This document shows positions 45,604-55,064 of a stretch of DNA of 64,000 bases, in pieces (the stretch's first letter is position 1; each line of letters begins with the position of its first letter). The stretch covers positions 218,317 through 282,316 of the forward strand of contig NZ_WIDQ01000007.1 of assembly GCF_009495745.1 (NCBI RefSeq). Reading direction: 5' to 3'. The notes under the pieces are model-generated. The model saw only the letters and a program-made list of their open reading frames with translations, made no database searches and was not told the origin of the DNA. The stretch is from Niveispirillum sp. SYP-B3756 (GTDB lineage: Bacteria > Pseudomonadota > Alphaproteobacteria > Azospirillales > Azospirillaceae). The position numbers were made by a program, and so were the translations under genes.

Positions 45604-47415
45604 TTAATCCGCCGTCACGATCTTCGGCTTCGGCAGGTCCAGCTTGATGTGCAATTCCTTCAGCCGATCCGGGGTGGTGGCGTTGGGGGCCTGCATCAGC
45701 AGATCTTCGGCGCGCTGGTTCAGCGGGAAGACGATGACCTCGCGGATGTTCGGCTCATCGGCCAGCAGCATCACCATGCGGTCGATACCGGGGGCCGAAC
45801 CACCGTGCGGCGGGGCCCCCAGCTTGAAGGCCGACAACATGCCGCCAAACTTGGCTTCCAGCACCTCCGGCGGGTAGCCGGCGATTTCGAACGCCTTGTA
45901 CATGATTTCCGGCTTGTGGTTACGGATGGCGCCGGACGACAGCTCCACCCCGTTACACACAATATCGTACTGATAGGCGTTGATGGTCAGCGGATCCTGG
46001 TTCAGCAGCGCGTCCAGCCCGCCCTGCGGCATGGAGAACGGGTTGTGGCTGAAGTCGATCTTCTTCCGCTCTTCATCATATTCGAACATCGGGAAATCGA
46101 CGATCCAGCAGAACTTGTAGGTGTCCTTCTCGATCAGGTCCAATTCCTCGCCGATGCGGGTACGGGCCAGACCGGCCAGCTTGGCGGCGGGGCCGGCCTG
46201 ATCGCAGACGAAGAAGACGGCATCGCCATCCTGCAGACCCACCACCTCGCGCAGGGCCGCCTGTGCGGCTTCCGGCACGAACTTGGCAATGGGGCCCTTG
46301 CCGCCGGCGGCTTCAAACAGGATATAGCCCAGGCCGGGCGCACCCAGGCCACGGGCCCAGTCGTTCAGCTTGTCGAAGAAGCTGCGCGGCTTGTCGGCCA
46401 CAGACGGGGCGCGGATGGCGCGGACAACGCCGCCATTGGCGATCACGCCCTTGAAGGCCTTGAATTCCACATCATCGCGCTGGAACACCGCCGTCACGTC
46501 GGTGATCACCAGCGGGTTGCGCAGGTCCGGCTTGTCATTGCCATATTTCAGCATCGATTCGGCGTAGGGGATACGCACGAACGGGTAGGAGGAGACGGTG
46601 CGCTTCACGCCGGTGAAATCGCTGAATTCCTCGAAAATGCCGTGGATGACGGGTTCGATGGCGGCGAACACATCTTCCTGGGTGACAAAGCTCATCTCAA
46701 AATCGAGCTGGTAGAACTCACCCGGCGAGCGGTCGGCGCGGCTGTCTTCATCGCGGAAGCAAGGCGCGACCTGGAAATAGCGGTCAAAGCCCGACACCAT
46801 CAGCAGCTGCTTGAACTGCTGCGGCGCCTGCGGCAGGGCATAGAACTTGCCGGGATGGTTGCGGGACGGAACCAGGAAATCGCGGGCACCCTCTGGGCTG
46901 CTGGCCGTCAGGATCGGGGTCTGGAATTCCACGAAACCCTGTTCGATCATGCGGCGGCGGGCCGACGCGATGACGTGGGAGCGCAGCAGAATATTCTTCT
47001 GCATCTTCTCCCGGCGCAGATCCAGGAAGCGATAGCGCAGGCGCAGTTCTTCGCCGGCATCCTGTTCGCTGTTCACCTGCAGCGGCAGCTGGTCGGCGGC
47101 GGACTGAACGTCCAGGTCGCGGACCTTCACCTCAATATGGCCGGTCGGCAGCTTGTCATTCACGGTGTCATCGGTGCGCACCACCACTTCACCAGTGATG
47201 GTCACCACCGATTCCAGGCGCAGACCGTCCAGCACCTGGAAATGCGGGGACGAGGTGTCGACCACGCACTGGGTGATGCCGAAATGATCGCGCAGATCGA
47301 TGAACAGCAACTGCCCATGGTCGCGTTTGCGGTTGATCCAGCCGGACAGGCGGACATTCTGGCCGGCATGGTCCGGGCGGAGTTGGCCACAATTATGCGA
47401 GCGATAGGCGTGCAT
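45604..47415 (-). CDS. aspS: aspartyl-tRNA synthetase
   Basis: A 603-residue class II synthetase. An N-terminal OB fold ([20 protein letters not shown]) is followed by motif 2 ([19 protein letters not shown]), a GAD insertion domain in the middle, and motif 3 ([14 protein letters not shown]). Alphaproteobacterial enzymes of this bacterial type are often non-discriminating and also charge tRNA-Asn; that depends on whether asnS exists elsewhere. The ATG at 47415 matches the family start [10 protein letters not shown]. Confidence 0.97.
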   Translation of the reverse strand: MHAYRSHNCGQLRPDHAGQNVRLSGWINRKRDHGQLLFIDLRDHFGITQCVVDTSSPHFQVLDGLRLESVVTITGEVVVRTDDTVNDKLPTGHIEVKVRDLDVQSAADQLPLQVNSEQDAGEELRLRYRFLDLRREKMQKNILLRSHVIASARRRMIEQGFVEFQTPILTASSPEGARDFLVPSRNHPGKFYALPQAPQQFKQLLMVSGFDRYFQVAPCFRDEDSRADRSPGEFYQLDFEMSFVTQEDVFAAIEPVIHGIFEEFSDFTGVKRTVSSYPFVRIPYAESMLKYGNDKPDLRNPLVITDVTAVFQRDDVEFKAFKGVIANGGVVRAIRAPSVADKPRSFFDKLNDWARGLGAPGLGYILFEAAGGKGPIAKFVPEAAQAALREVVGLQDGDAVFFVCDQAGPAAKLAGLARTRIGEELDLIEKDTYKFCWIVDFPMFEYDEERKKIDFSHNPFSMPQGGLDALLNQDPLTINAYQYDIVCNGVELSSGAIRNHKPEIMYKAFEIAGYPPEVLEAKFGGMLSAFKLGAPPHGGSAPGIDRMVMLLADEPNIREVIVFPLNQRAEDLLMQAPNATTPDRLKELHIKLDLPKPKIVTAD

Positions 47416-47539
47416 GGTGGGTCGACCTTGGGTGCAGATGGGCAATAGAAAGGGTGGCCGTCCGGCACGGGGCCGGCACGGTTTGCGCCACACCACACCG
47501 GACGGGGCGTGCTTGTCAAGCACCACCCGCGCGGCGCTG

Positions 47540-48334
47540 CTACCCTGTCAGCCGCCAGCGTTGAATGATGGCGTCCAGGCTGCCATCCGCGACCATGGAT
47601 TGGCGCGCCGCCTCCAGCCGTTGCGCCTTCTCCCCCCGATCGCGCGGCAGGGCGATATAGTGGGGCGACACCGACAAGGGGGTCGCCAGGAACCGTATCT
47701 TGTCGCTGATACCCTCCTGCTTCGCCTTCCAGGCCAGGGCCAGCCGGTCCCCCACCACCAGATCGACGCGCCCCGCCACCAGTTTCAGCAGGGAAAGCTG
47801 ATCGGTGCGGGCGGGATCGCGGGTAAAGTGGGTGGCGTTGTCGAAGGCCGCCCCATAATGGTTGCGCAGCGTGGTGCCCACCGTCAGCCCGGCCAGATCG
47901 TCCAGCGTCTGGAAGGTGATGGGGTTGTCCGCCCGAACAGCAAAGGCAATCTCTCCGTCGCGGAACGGCCCGACCATCAGAAAATCGCGGAAGCGCTGTT
48001 CGGAGGGCACCAGCCCGAACAGAATGTCACAGCGTCCCTGTTCCAGCCCCACCATGGCGCGAGACCAAGCCATCTGCTGAATGTCATAGGGGGGGCCCGC
48101 CCGCTCCAGCATGGCGCTGACCAGTTCCACATCCAGCCCGGCCGGCCCCTTGCCCGGCATGTTCCAGCAATAGGGCGGGAAATCATCGGTACAGAAGACA
48201 ATCCAGGGGGCCGTGACGGCTCTTGTCTGACCACCACCGGCCAAAGCGAACCCTGCCGCTGCGATCAACAGATCTCGCCGCTGTAAACGCCGCCTTCCCG
48301 CGACTGCTGATGGCTCTGGCCCTGCGTCCGGCAT
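47540..48334 (-). CDS. family 3 solute-binding protein, likely periplasmic
   Basis: A 264-residue amino-acid-type binding protein. The N-terminus has [22 protein letters not shown], a twin-arginine style signal. The body shows ICFDFPPYCW-like [31 protein letters not shown], and [15 protein letters not shown], typical of the SBP_bac_3 fold. No permease or ATPase gene is adjacent, so it may serve a distant transporter or act as a sensor. The gene lies 124 bp upstream of aspS and could be transcribed with it. Confidence 0.87.
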   Translation of the reverse strand: MPDAGPEPSAVAGRRRLQRRDLLIAAAGFALAGGGQTRAVTAPWIVFCTDDFPPYCWNMPGKGPAGLDVELVSAMLERAGPPYDIQQMAWSRAMVGLEQGRCDILFGLVPSEQRFRDFLMVGPFRDGEIAFAVRADNPITFQTLDDLAGLTVGTTLRNHYGAAFDNATHFTRDPARTDQLSLLKLVAGRVDLVVGDRLALAWKAKQEGISDKIRFLATPLSVSPHYIALPRDRGEKAQRLEAARQSMVADGSLDAIIQRWRLTG

Positions 48335-48458
48335 TGATTATCGCCTTTCACGCGCACCGTCCGGGCCATTCTATACGCATGTCGGAGGGGCGGATACCTA
48401 TACGCATGACCGCTTGCTGAATATCGCTGTTCGACAGCGGCAAAGGGCTGTTGTATCA

Positions 48459-49622
48459 ATGGCTCCCATGACTCTGATCACGACCACCGACGACCTCGCC
48501 GCCTTTATCGACCGTATCCGTGACGAAGAATACGTCACCGTTGATACGGAGTTCATGCGGGAAAAAACCTATTATCCCCAACTCTGCCTGGTGCAGGTGG
48601 CTGGCCCCAACGATGCCGCCGCCATCGACCCGCTGGCACCGGGGATCGACCTGCAGCCGCTATTCGCGCTGATGGATGATCCCAAGGTGTTGAAGGTGTT
48701 CCATGCCGCCCGGCAGGATCTGGAAATCTTCTATAACCTGACCGGCAAGGTGCCCGCCCCGCTGTTCGACACGCAGGTGGCGGCCATGGTCTGCGGCTTT
48801 GGCGACAGTGTCGGGTATGAGACGCTGATCACCAAGCTGACCCCGGCGCGCATCGACAAATCCAGCCGCTTCACCGACTGGTCGCAACGCCCGCTGACCG
48901 ACCGGCAATTGACCTATGCCTTGTCGGACGTGACGCATCTGCGCCCGGCTTATGAGAAAATCCGCGCCAAGCTGGCCCGCACCGGGCGGGCGGAATGGCT
49001 GACGGATGAAATGGCCATCCTGACGGAGCCGGCGACATACCGCACCGAACCGGAAGACGCCTGGAAGCGCCTGAAGGTGCGGACGGAAAAGCCGCGCTTC
49101 CTGGCCATTCTGAAGGAAGTGGCGGCCTGGCGGGAGCGGGAGGCGCAGCGCAAGGATTTGCCGCGCAACCGCGTGCTGCGGGATGAGGCGCTGGTGGAAA
49201 TCGCCGCCCACGCCCCCACCAATGCCGACGATCTGGGCCGCACGCGCGGGCTGGGCAGCGGCATGGCACAGGGCCGCTATGGCACGGAAATCCTGGCCGC
49301 GGTACAGACGGCACTGGCCATCCCCGACGCCAACCTGCCCCGCCCGGACCCGCGCCCGGAACCGCCCCCCGGCATCGCCCCGATTGTGGAGCTGTTGCGG
49401 GTGCTGTTGAAAATGGTCTGCGACGATAATGAGGTGGCCAGCCGTCTGGTCGCCAATTCCGCCGACCTGGAAGCCATCGCTGGCAATGACGATGCCGATG
49501 TGACGGCCCTGAAAGGCTGGCGCCGCGACCTGTTCGGGGAGGCGGCGTTGAAGCTGAAACGAGGGAAACTGGCGCTGGCGATCACCGGGAAAAAGGTGAA
49601 GCTGGTGGAGTTGGAGAAGTGA
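48459..49622 (+). CDS. rnd: ribonuclease D
   Basis: A 387-residue 3'-5' exoribonuclease that trims tRNA precursors. The DEDD catalytic residues appear in VTVDTEFMREKTYYP, VFHAARQDLEIF and the YALSDVTHLRPAYE end. An HRDC domain follows (KDLPRNRVLRDEALVEIA near residue 225), and a second helical domain at the C-terminus. ATG 48459 or 48468 may be the start; both lie behind an AAGGG site. It is divergent from the solute-binding protein gene. Confidence 0.95.
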   Translation: MAPMTLITTTDDLAAFIDRIRDEEYVTVDTEFMREKTYYPQLCLVQVAGPNDAAAIDPLAPGIDLQPLFALMDDPKVLKVFHAARQDLEIFYNLTGKVPAPLFDTQVAAMVCGFGDSVGYETLITKLTPARIDKSSRFTDWSQRPLTDRQLTYALSDVTHLRPAYEKIRAKLARTGRAEWLTDEMAILTEPATYRTEPEDAWKRLKVRTEKPRFLAILKEVAAWREREAQRKDLPRNRVLRDEALVEIAAHAPTNADDLGRTRGLGSGMAQGRYGTEILAAVQTALAIPDANLPRPDPRPEPPPGIAPIVELLRVLLKMVCDDNEVASRLVANSADLEAIAGNDDADVTALKGWRRDLFGEAALKLKRGKLALAITGKKVKLVELEK

Positions 49623-49660
49623 GGAAAAGGGGCTGGGTGATCCGACTTTAATGCATGGAC

Positions 49661-49695
49661 AAAAAAAGCCCGCCACGGTATGATGGGGCGGGTTT
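49661..49695 (+). terminator. rho-independent terminator of rnd
   Basis: AGCCCGCC with GGCGGGTT around an 12-nt loop, A run before and T run after; 40 bp past the rnd stop and also the border to the low-GC segment. Confidence 0.82.
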
Positions 49696-49788
49696 CATAA
49701 ATCTCGGGCAAAGATATTTTATTGTATTTTTATTATTTCATGCTCATCAAGATTGCTATACAGTTTATATGTTGTGCTTCTGCAGAAG

Positions 49789-50691
49789 CTACCCGTTAAC
49801 ACTCCATACGCCACCGTTCGAGTTTTGGATGATCTTGATTGCATCCGATTTACTAAAACTTAACGAAAATGCATGATGCACACTAAGTATGCTTTCCTGA
49901 AGCTCCTGATCATCTTCAATTAATTGGACGTTAAGCCCGATATCTTTGCAGTCATCGAACATGAAATGATAGCCATGGCTGCTCGTTTTTCTCATATCCA
50001 TTAACTTGTCAACCACTGACTCAGCTGACAGGCTTGGATTCGAAGCGGATTTTAGCATACCATTTTCTAGCCATGACTTTACGAAGCCGCGAGTTACATC
50101 TCGCGCCCTCTCACAGTTCCCTATAAATCCGGGAGGGTACTTAGAAAACACGTGCTGCCAAACCATCTGCTTCAATGGCTCATGCTTAATTTCCTCGATA
50201 GCACGGTCAATTTCTTGCAGCACAACAAGAGCGGGCAAACCGTTAACTTGTGGGTCGGTCGGGCCAAGGCATGCGTGCTTGGCCATCAAGACCGTATGGC
50301 TTGCACAGGCAATCATTGTTCCGGCAGACAGAGCGATTTGAGGAACAATAACCCTGATATCACGAGAGAACATCTTAAAGAGATATTCTACGATTGCTCG
50401 TGTAGCCTCAATATCTCCGCCGGGAGTATGGAGGACAATATCTAATCCACGATCTCTATCTAGCCCATGAATAGCCGACATGAAGCCATTCATATCTAGG
50501 TCGGAAATCGGCATCTCCGCGTGATACAAACCCTCAGGGCTACGCCTCTGAAGCCAACCAGAATAGTATGCTATGACTGGGCGCTTAACTTTAGCCTCTA
50601 GAGCGTGAAGGTACTTCTTCCGAACATCGTCACAGGCAGATTTTCCTGCTGTCGAATCAATCTCGTGATTGATCTCGTTCCACGTCGGCAT
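49789..50691 (-). CDS. SDH-family Clp-fold serine protease
   Basis: A 300-residue protein of the ClpP/crotonase fold related to SppA and the SDH_protease family. The oxyanion motif is LDIVLHTPGGDIEATRAIVE (residues 84-103), the likely nucleophile is Ser122 in IALSAGTMIACAS, and KHACLGPTDPQVNGLPA follows. No signal peptide or strong membrane helix is visible, so it is probably cytoplasmic. Codon use is clearly poorer in GC than the genome (many TTA, ATA, AAA), pointing to horizontal gain. Homologous proteins occur in many accessory islands, with unknown targets. A small overlapping frame lies upstream. Confidence 0.87.
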   Translation of the reverse strand: MPTWNEINHEIDSTAGKSACDDVRKKYLHALEAKVKRPVIAYYSGWLQRRSPEGLYHAEMPISDLDMNGFMSAIHGLDRDRGLDIVLHTPGGDIEATRAIVEYLFKMFSRDIRVIVPQIALSAGTMIACASHTVLMAKHACLGPTDPQVNGLPALVVLQEIDRAIEEIKHEPLKQMVWQHVFSKYPPGFIGNCERARDVTRGFVKSWLENGMLKSASNPSLSAESVVDKLMDMRKTSSHGYHFMFDDCKDIGLNVQLIEDDQELQESILSVHHAFSLSFSKSDAIKIIQNSNGGVWSVNG

Positions 50692-50878
50692 CCTTCCCCC
50701 TAGTTACTGTATAAGAAGAAACAGTGACAGGGGTGTATAAACCAAACGGGGAGAGAGAGGAAATTGAATTATTCCATCCGGTAGCGCCTTTGAATGGAGA
50801 TGCATGAACGCCAGCGGCATTCGCAACCATTTTGCCATTGGCTATGACCATCCCTGCGAATGTTTCGCGGTCAATCAC
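50657..50878 (-). CDS. possible small hypothetical protein upstream of the Clp-fold protease
   Basis: A 73-residue frame from a GTG at 50878 that overlaps the protease start by 35 bp. It reads IDRETFAGMVIANGKMVANA and later SSLSPFGLYTPVTVSS, and it is not of biased composition. I do not recognise it. The overlap and shared low-GC base use make co-translation possible, but the frame could be chance. Confidence 0.35.
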   Translation of the reverse strand: MIDRETFAGMVIANGKMVANAAGVHASPFKGATGWNNSISSLSPFGLYTPVTVSSYTVTRGKDADVERDQSRD

Positions 50879-51738
50879 GGTTGATCTCCAGCGTCAAGAG
50901 AAATCCTTATTCTTACCTACGTCGTTATACGGTCAGGTTGCACAAAAGGGCAATAGGCCTGTGGGTTATGGGGATAATTGTCAACAGGTTTCTTGGGGAA
51001 TTTGAAAATTGTCCACAATTTATCCACAGACACTCACAAAGTTATCCACAATTCGGATATCTTCATGTCCGAAGCTATGACCGTTGGCATGTGGGTCCAC
51101 CAATCCCCTGTCGGCGAAGGAAACGCCCATGGCCGCCACGTTTGAAGCATGGATGCGGCAACTGTGGAAAATCTCCGAATACGAAGGCGTCCCTGAACTT
51201 GTAGGTGATGACGAAGACCATTGACCCGCTTTCGACGCTGTGAGTACGCCGGTCGAGACTTGGCGCGGGCTTGCCGAGAAGCTAGATCCCCCCAGCTGCT
51301 CTCACGCAACGCTCGAAGAGATGGCCCCGATAGGAACCCCACCAGTTACTGGCATATCCGCTTTCAGGTACCCTGGACGCCCATGTGAACGACCATATTG
51401 GGACACAAAGCAGACACCAGAAGGGGCAATTGGTATGGATGCGCCGGTAGAGATGCGAATGAAGCATTATGCTGTAACGCCTGCGCTCCTCCTCCCTCCA
51501 CCCCCAAGTAAGGAAAGCCCCCTACCCGCCCCGCCCCTTTCCCGATTCCTCGCCCCTGTCACCACCACCCCCGATAGGGCTGCGGAGAACGTTCCGGAAT
51601 CATCTGCGGAACGAAGCTGAATCAACGCGGACTCCCCCGTCGGGGCACGTCCCCGCCGCCGCCCCGCCTATCCTTACTTGGCCCCCACAGCATCACCGGA
51701 AAAACCGGCCCCGGTGGTGACACCGGGGCCGGCTGTCC
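50879..51738. other. non-coding or degraded stretch of about 860 bp
   Basis: Its left part is AT-rich and contains the DnaA-box-like cluster at 51009-51050. A 31-residue frame at 51129-51224 (starting MAATFEAWMRQLWK) and longer frames at 51240-51620 have no supporting features. The right part is C-rich and low in complexity. I see no dependable gene; it probably is a scar region between acquired segments. Confidence 0.6.
51009..51050 (+). promoter_or_regulatory. cluster of DnaA-box-like sites
   Basis: Two perfect TTATCCACA nonamers (51020-51028 and 51042-51050) and one TTGTCCACA (51009-51017), all in the same direction, within 42 bp of AT-rich DNA. TTGTCAACA at 50978 is a further weak match. 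TTATCCACA is the consensus binding site of DnaA. Confidence 0.6.
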
Positions 51739-51984
51739 TCACAGCTTGGCGGACAGCGAGATGCCGAAGGTGCGCGGCTCGCTCACCACCGGGGCCATGA
51801 AGTTCTCGATCACGCCCTTCACATTGGCCTCGTCCGTGATGTTGCGGACAAAGGCGGTCAGTTCATAGGCATTGTCCGGCGCCCGGTAGCCCAGACGCAG
51901 ACCACCTTCAAAATCATTCTTGCTGCAGAATTCGGCCGGTTCATACAGCACGAAATTGGTTTTGCCGGTGAAGGCGAACAGCGT
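51739..51984 (-). pseudogene. 3' fragment of a TonB-dependent receptor gene
   Basis: About 81 codons encode the last strands of a receptor barrel: FEGGLRLGYRAPDNAYELTA, FVRNITDEANVKGVIENF, and the aromatic-type C-terminus TFGISLSAKL. Upstream of about 51985 the frame becomes low-complexity Pro/Gly-rich text with no barrel features, and no promoter or N-terminal half is found in the window. The methyltransferase gene begins 140 bp further on the opposite strand, so the receptor gene was probably cut when the restriction-modification pair arrived. Confidence 0.8.
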
Positions 51985-52127
51985 GCATCCCCGGCCCCGG
52001 GGCGATTTCGCTGGGGCGCAACCCCCCATGTTTGCTTTCTGCATCGCCCCCCCAAATAATCCCCCCTTGCCAGCCCCCCGGCGCTGAACGATGGTGAGCG
52101 CCGATATCACCCCAGCCAGGTTGCCCT

Positions 52128-53927
52128 TTGGTTCGCCGCACCCGCCCCGTTCCCAGCCCTGCCAAGCCCCCGCGCAAACGCGCGGGATTGGTGCCGGCTG
52201 ACGGGTCGGCGCTGCTGCTGGCCGCCGCCGCTGCCCTGGCGGCACAGCAGCGCCGGCATGTGGCGGCCATTGCCGGGCTGGTGGTGCAATCCTATTGGGC
52301 CGCCCTGGAAACGGGGCTGCCCATTGCGTCACCACCGCCGGAACTGCCGGCCCGGCTGCCGGCTGGGCTTGATGAGGCGATGCGCGAACAGGCAACCCGT
52401 TGGGGGGCCGATCTGGCGCCGTTGCCCGTGCCGCTGGTCTGCGAAAAGCTGGGCAATCTCTATGCCGGCCTGTTGTCGTCCGAACATCGCGCCCGGCATG
52501 GCGTGTTCTACACCCCCGCCGCGCTGGCCTCCTGTCTGGCGGATCAGGCGGAAGGGGCGGGGCTGGATTGGGTATCGGCGCGGGTGCTGGACCCGGCATC
52601 GGGCTGCGGAGCCTTTCTGGTGGCCTGTGGGCTGCGCATGGCCGGCGCCCTGCGCAAGGTGGAGCCGGCCCTGGCCGCCCGCGCCATCGCTACCCGGCTG
52701 CGTGGCTGGGAACTGGACCCGGTGGCCGCCTGGATTTCTGTGGTGATGCTGGAGGCGGCCTTGCTGCCGCTGCTGCATGGCACCGGCCAGCGGCTGGGCG
52801 ATTGCGTGCAGGCCGGCGACAGCCTGGAGCGGGGGGAGGAGCCCTGCTTCGATCTGGTGATCGGCAACCCGCCCTATGGCCGTCAGGTGCTGCCCAAGCC
52901 GGTGCGTGCCCGATTCGCCCGCAGCCTGTTCGGCCATGCCAATCTTTATGGCGTGTTCATGGATCTGGCGGTACGGCTGGCCCGGCCCGGCGGGTTGGTC
53001 TGTTTCCTGACCCCCAGTTCGTTTTTGGGCGGTGATTATTTCAAGCATCTGCGCCGCACCCTGGCTGAGGAAGCGCCGCCCCTGCGGCTGGATTTCGTCG
53101 AACAGCGCAAGGGCGTGTTCGACAATGTGCTGCAGGAAACCGTGCTGGCAACCTATCGCCGGGCCGGTGGCGGTGTGCGGCGACCGCGTCGGGCGGAAGT
53201 GCGGATGATCCAGATCGCCCAGGGCGGCGGCATCGGCCTCTGCCCGGCTGGCCATTTCACCCTGCCGGCGGATGTCACCGCGCCCTGGATTCTGCCCCGG
53301 CACGCGGGGGAAGCGGAATTGGCGGCCAGCCTGCGCGCCCTGTCGCACCGGCTGGCCGATTGGGGCTATGGCGTCTCCACCGGCCCGCTGGTCTGGAACC
53401 GGCACAAGCCGCAGATCGGGGAGGTGAAGGGCCGGGGTGCCATTCCTCTGGTCTGGGCGGAAAGCATCACGTCGGATGGGCGCTTTGCCTATCGCTGCCA
53501 GAAGGCCAATCACAAGCCCTGGTTCACCCCCGGCCCTGGCGATGATTGGCTGGTGATCCGCCGCCCTTGCGTGCTGTTACAGCGGACCACGGCCAAGGAA
53601 CAGGCCCGCCGGCTGATCGCCGCTGAAATGCCGGCCAGCTTCATCACCCCGCATGGTGGGGTGACGGTGGAAAACCACGTCAATATGCTGGTGCCGCGTG
53701 TGGCCCGCCCGCCCGTCTCGCCCGCCGTGCTGGCGGCCTTCCTGAACAGCCGGGCGGCCGATCGGGCCTTCCGCTGCCTGTCCGGTTCTGTTGCTGTATC
53801 GGCGTTTGAGCTGCAGGCCATGCCGCTGCCCGATCCCAAGGCCCTGGCGCCGCTGGCCCGGCTGGTGGCGCAGGGGGCGACGCGGGACGCATTGGATGCC
53901 GCCTGTGATGCGCTGTATGGCCTGTGA
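52128..53927 (+). CDS. N6-adenine DNA methyltransferase of a PstI/BsuBI-type system
   Basis: A 599-residue modification enzyme. SAM motif I is VLDPASGCGAFLVACG (Asp155 region), the catalytic motif IV is LVIGNPPYGRQ (Asn247), and LVCFLTPSSFLGGDYFKHLR follows, as in the Eco57I/M.PstI group. A C-terminal target-recognition half ends near SVAVSAFELQAMPLPDP. The start is uncertain: TTG 52128 follows an AGG site, and later GTG codons are possible. It is coupled by 4 bp to the restriction gene. It should methylate CTGCAG if specificity follows the partner family (inference). Confidence 0.88.
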   Translation: MVRRTRPVPSPAKPPRKRAGLVPADGSALLLAAAAALAAQQRRHVAAIAGLVVQSYWAALETGLPIASPPPELPARLPAGLDEAMREQATRWGADLAPLPVPLVCEKLGNLYAGLLSSEHRARHGVFYTPAALASCLADQAEGAGLDWVSARVLDPASGCGAFLVACGLRMAGALRKVEPALAARAIATRLRGWELDPVAAWISVVMLEAALLPLLHGTGQRLGDCVQAGDSLERGEEPCFDLVIGNPPYGRQVLPKPVRARFARSLFGHANLYGVFMDLAVRLARPGGLVCFLTPSSFLGGDYFKHLRRTLAEEAPPLRLDFVEQRKGVFDNVLQETVLATYRRAGGGVRRPRRAEVRMIQIAQGGGIGLCPAGHFTLPADVTAPWILPRHAGEAELAASLRALSHRLADWGYGVSTGPLVWNRHKPQIGEVKGRGAIPLVWAESITSDGRFAYRCQKANHKPWFTPGPGDDWLVIRRPCVLLQRTTAKEQARRLIAAEMPASFITPHGGVTVENHVNMLVPRVARPPVSPAVLAAFLNSRAADRAFRCLSGSVAVSAFELQAMPLPDPKALAPLARLVAQGATRDALDAACDALYGL

Positions 53928-54997
53928 CCATGGGTCTGCCGCCGCTGCTGGACCGGGCGGAAATCGCCCGCCGCCTGAAACTGATCTTTCCGGAAGGCAC
54001 CCCGGAGCGCGATAAATGCGTGCGCGACGCCGCCGCCGCCACGGTGGGGGCCTTCCTTTATATTGGTGCGGTGGAAGGGGCGGATATCTGGGGCAACCCG
54101 GTGCATGTGGTGCGCATGGGCGAAACCCGGCTGCTGTTCGCCGCCGAGGATGACGCCCGCGCCGCCTATGCCAAGGCGGCCACCGCCATGGGCAATCGCT
54201 GGTATCAGGATAATAGCCGCGAGCAGGTGCGGGATGAGGTGATTCGCCAGGGATTGATCCCTAGTGGCGCCATCATTGAACGGGCGGGCGTGCCCACCAC
54301 CTCTTCCAAGCCGCGCTATGCCCTGGCGGCGCGCTTTGCCGCCTTGTTCAACCCCGGCCTGACGGGGGAGGCGTTTGAAGCGGCGGCGGCGGCCTGGGCC
54401 ACGGCCACGCTGAACGCCGCCGCGCGGGCGCGCATCAATTCCCTGCGCGTCAGCACCGAAAGCGATGCCGAGGATGTGCTGGTGCGCTTTCCCAACCGGG
54501 AGACGCGGTTGCTGGCCCCCGGCCCCAGTTCGCTGATCGCCAAGGCGGTGGTGGAGGAATTCGCCCCCCGCTTCCTGGCCGATCCGGTGGTGCTGTGGTT
54601 GAGCGAGAGTGCCGCCAAGGTGGCCGCGCGGGATGAGGGCTGGATCAAGCGGCTGGGCCTGCGCATCACGCCCGACCGCACTTTGCCCGACATCATCCTG
54701 CTGGATCGCGGCCATAGCGCCGATGATCTGATGCTGGTCTTTGTGGAGGTGGTGGCCACCGATGGGCCGGTGACGGAACAGCGCGCCCAGGCCTTTCTGG
54801 AAATCGCGCGGGAGGGCGGATTCGGCCCCGCCCATGTCGCCTGCGTCACCGCCTTTCTGGACCGCTCCCGGACAGAAGTCAAAAAGGCGCTGCCCTCGCT
54901 GGGCTGGGGCAGTCAGGTCTGGTTCGCGTCGGAACCCGAGCGGTTGATGCGGCTGGACCCGGCACCCGCCCGGCTGCGCGGGTTATCCGTACCCTGA
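53924..54997 (+). CDS. BsuBI/PstI-family type II restriction endonuclease
   Basis: About 357 residues. Family traits are the N-terminal RLKLIFPEGTPERDKCVRDA, the middle WGNPVHVVRMGETRLLFAAE, and the C-terminal nuclease core LPDIILLDRG ... LVFVEVVATDGPVTEQRAQA (about residues 254-285), in which the acidic residues form the metal site. The family cuts CTGCAG. GTG 53924 overlaps the methyltransferase stop; ATG 53930 is an alternative. Together they form a complete type II restriction-modification system with no controller gene visible. Confidence 0.9.
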   Translation: MTMGLPPLLDRAEIARRLKLIFPEGTPERDKCVRDAAAATVGAFLYIGAVEGADIWGNPVHVVRMGETRLLFAAEDDARAAYAKAATAMGNRWYQDNSREQVRDEVIRQGLIPSGAIIERAGVPTTSSKPRYALAARFAALFNPGLTGEAFEAAAAAWATATLNAAARARINSLRVSTESDAEDVLVRFPNRETRLLAPGPSSLIAKAVVEEFAPRFLADPVVLWLSESAAKVAARDEGWIKRLGLRITPDRTLPDIILLDRGHSADDLMLVFVEVVATDGPVTEQRAQAFLEIAREGGFGPAHVACVTAFLDRSRTEVKKALPSLGWGSQVWFASEPERLMRLDPAPARLRGLSVP

Positions 54998-55064
54998 TTG
55001 CACGCATCCCCCGTGAACCTTTTGCCCAGCGCCGCGACTACCAAGTCAGAGAAGGGGAGGGGCG

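Noticed and set aside
51129..51224. 31-residue frame starting MAATFEAWMRQLWK
   Set aside because: Looks protein-like at its start but is very short and isolated; insufficient support for a gene.
51240..51620. Plus-strand 126-codon frame in the gap before the receptor fragment
   Set aside because: Pro/Ser-rich low-complexity sequence without ribosome site or recognisable motif.
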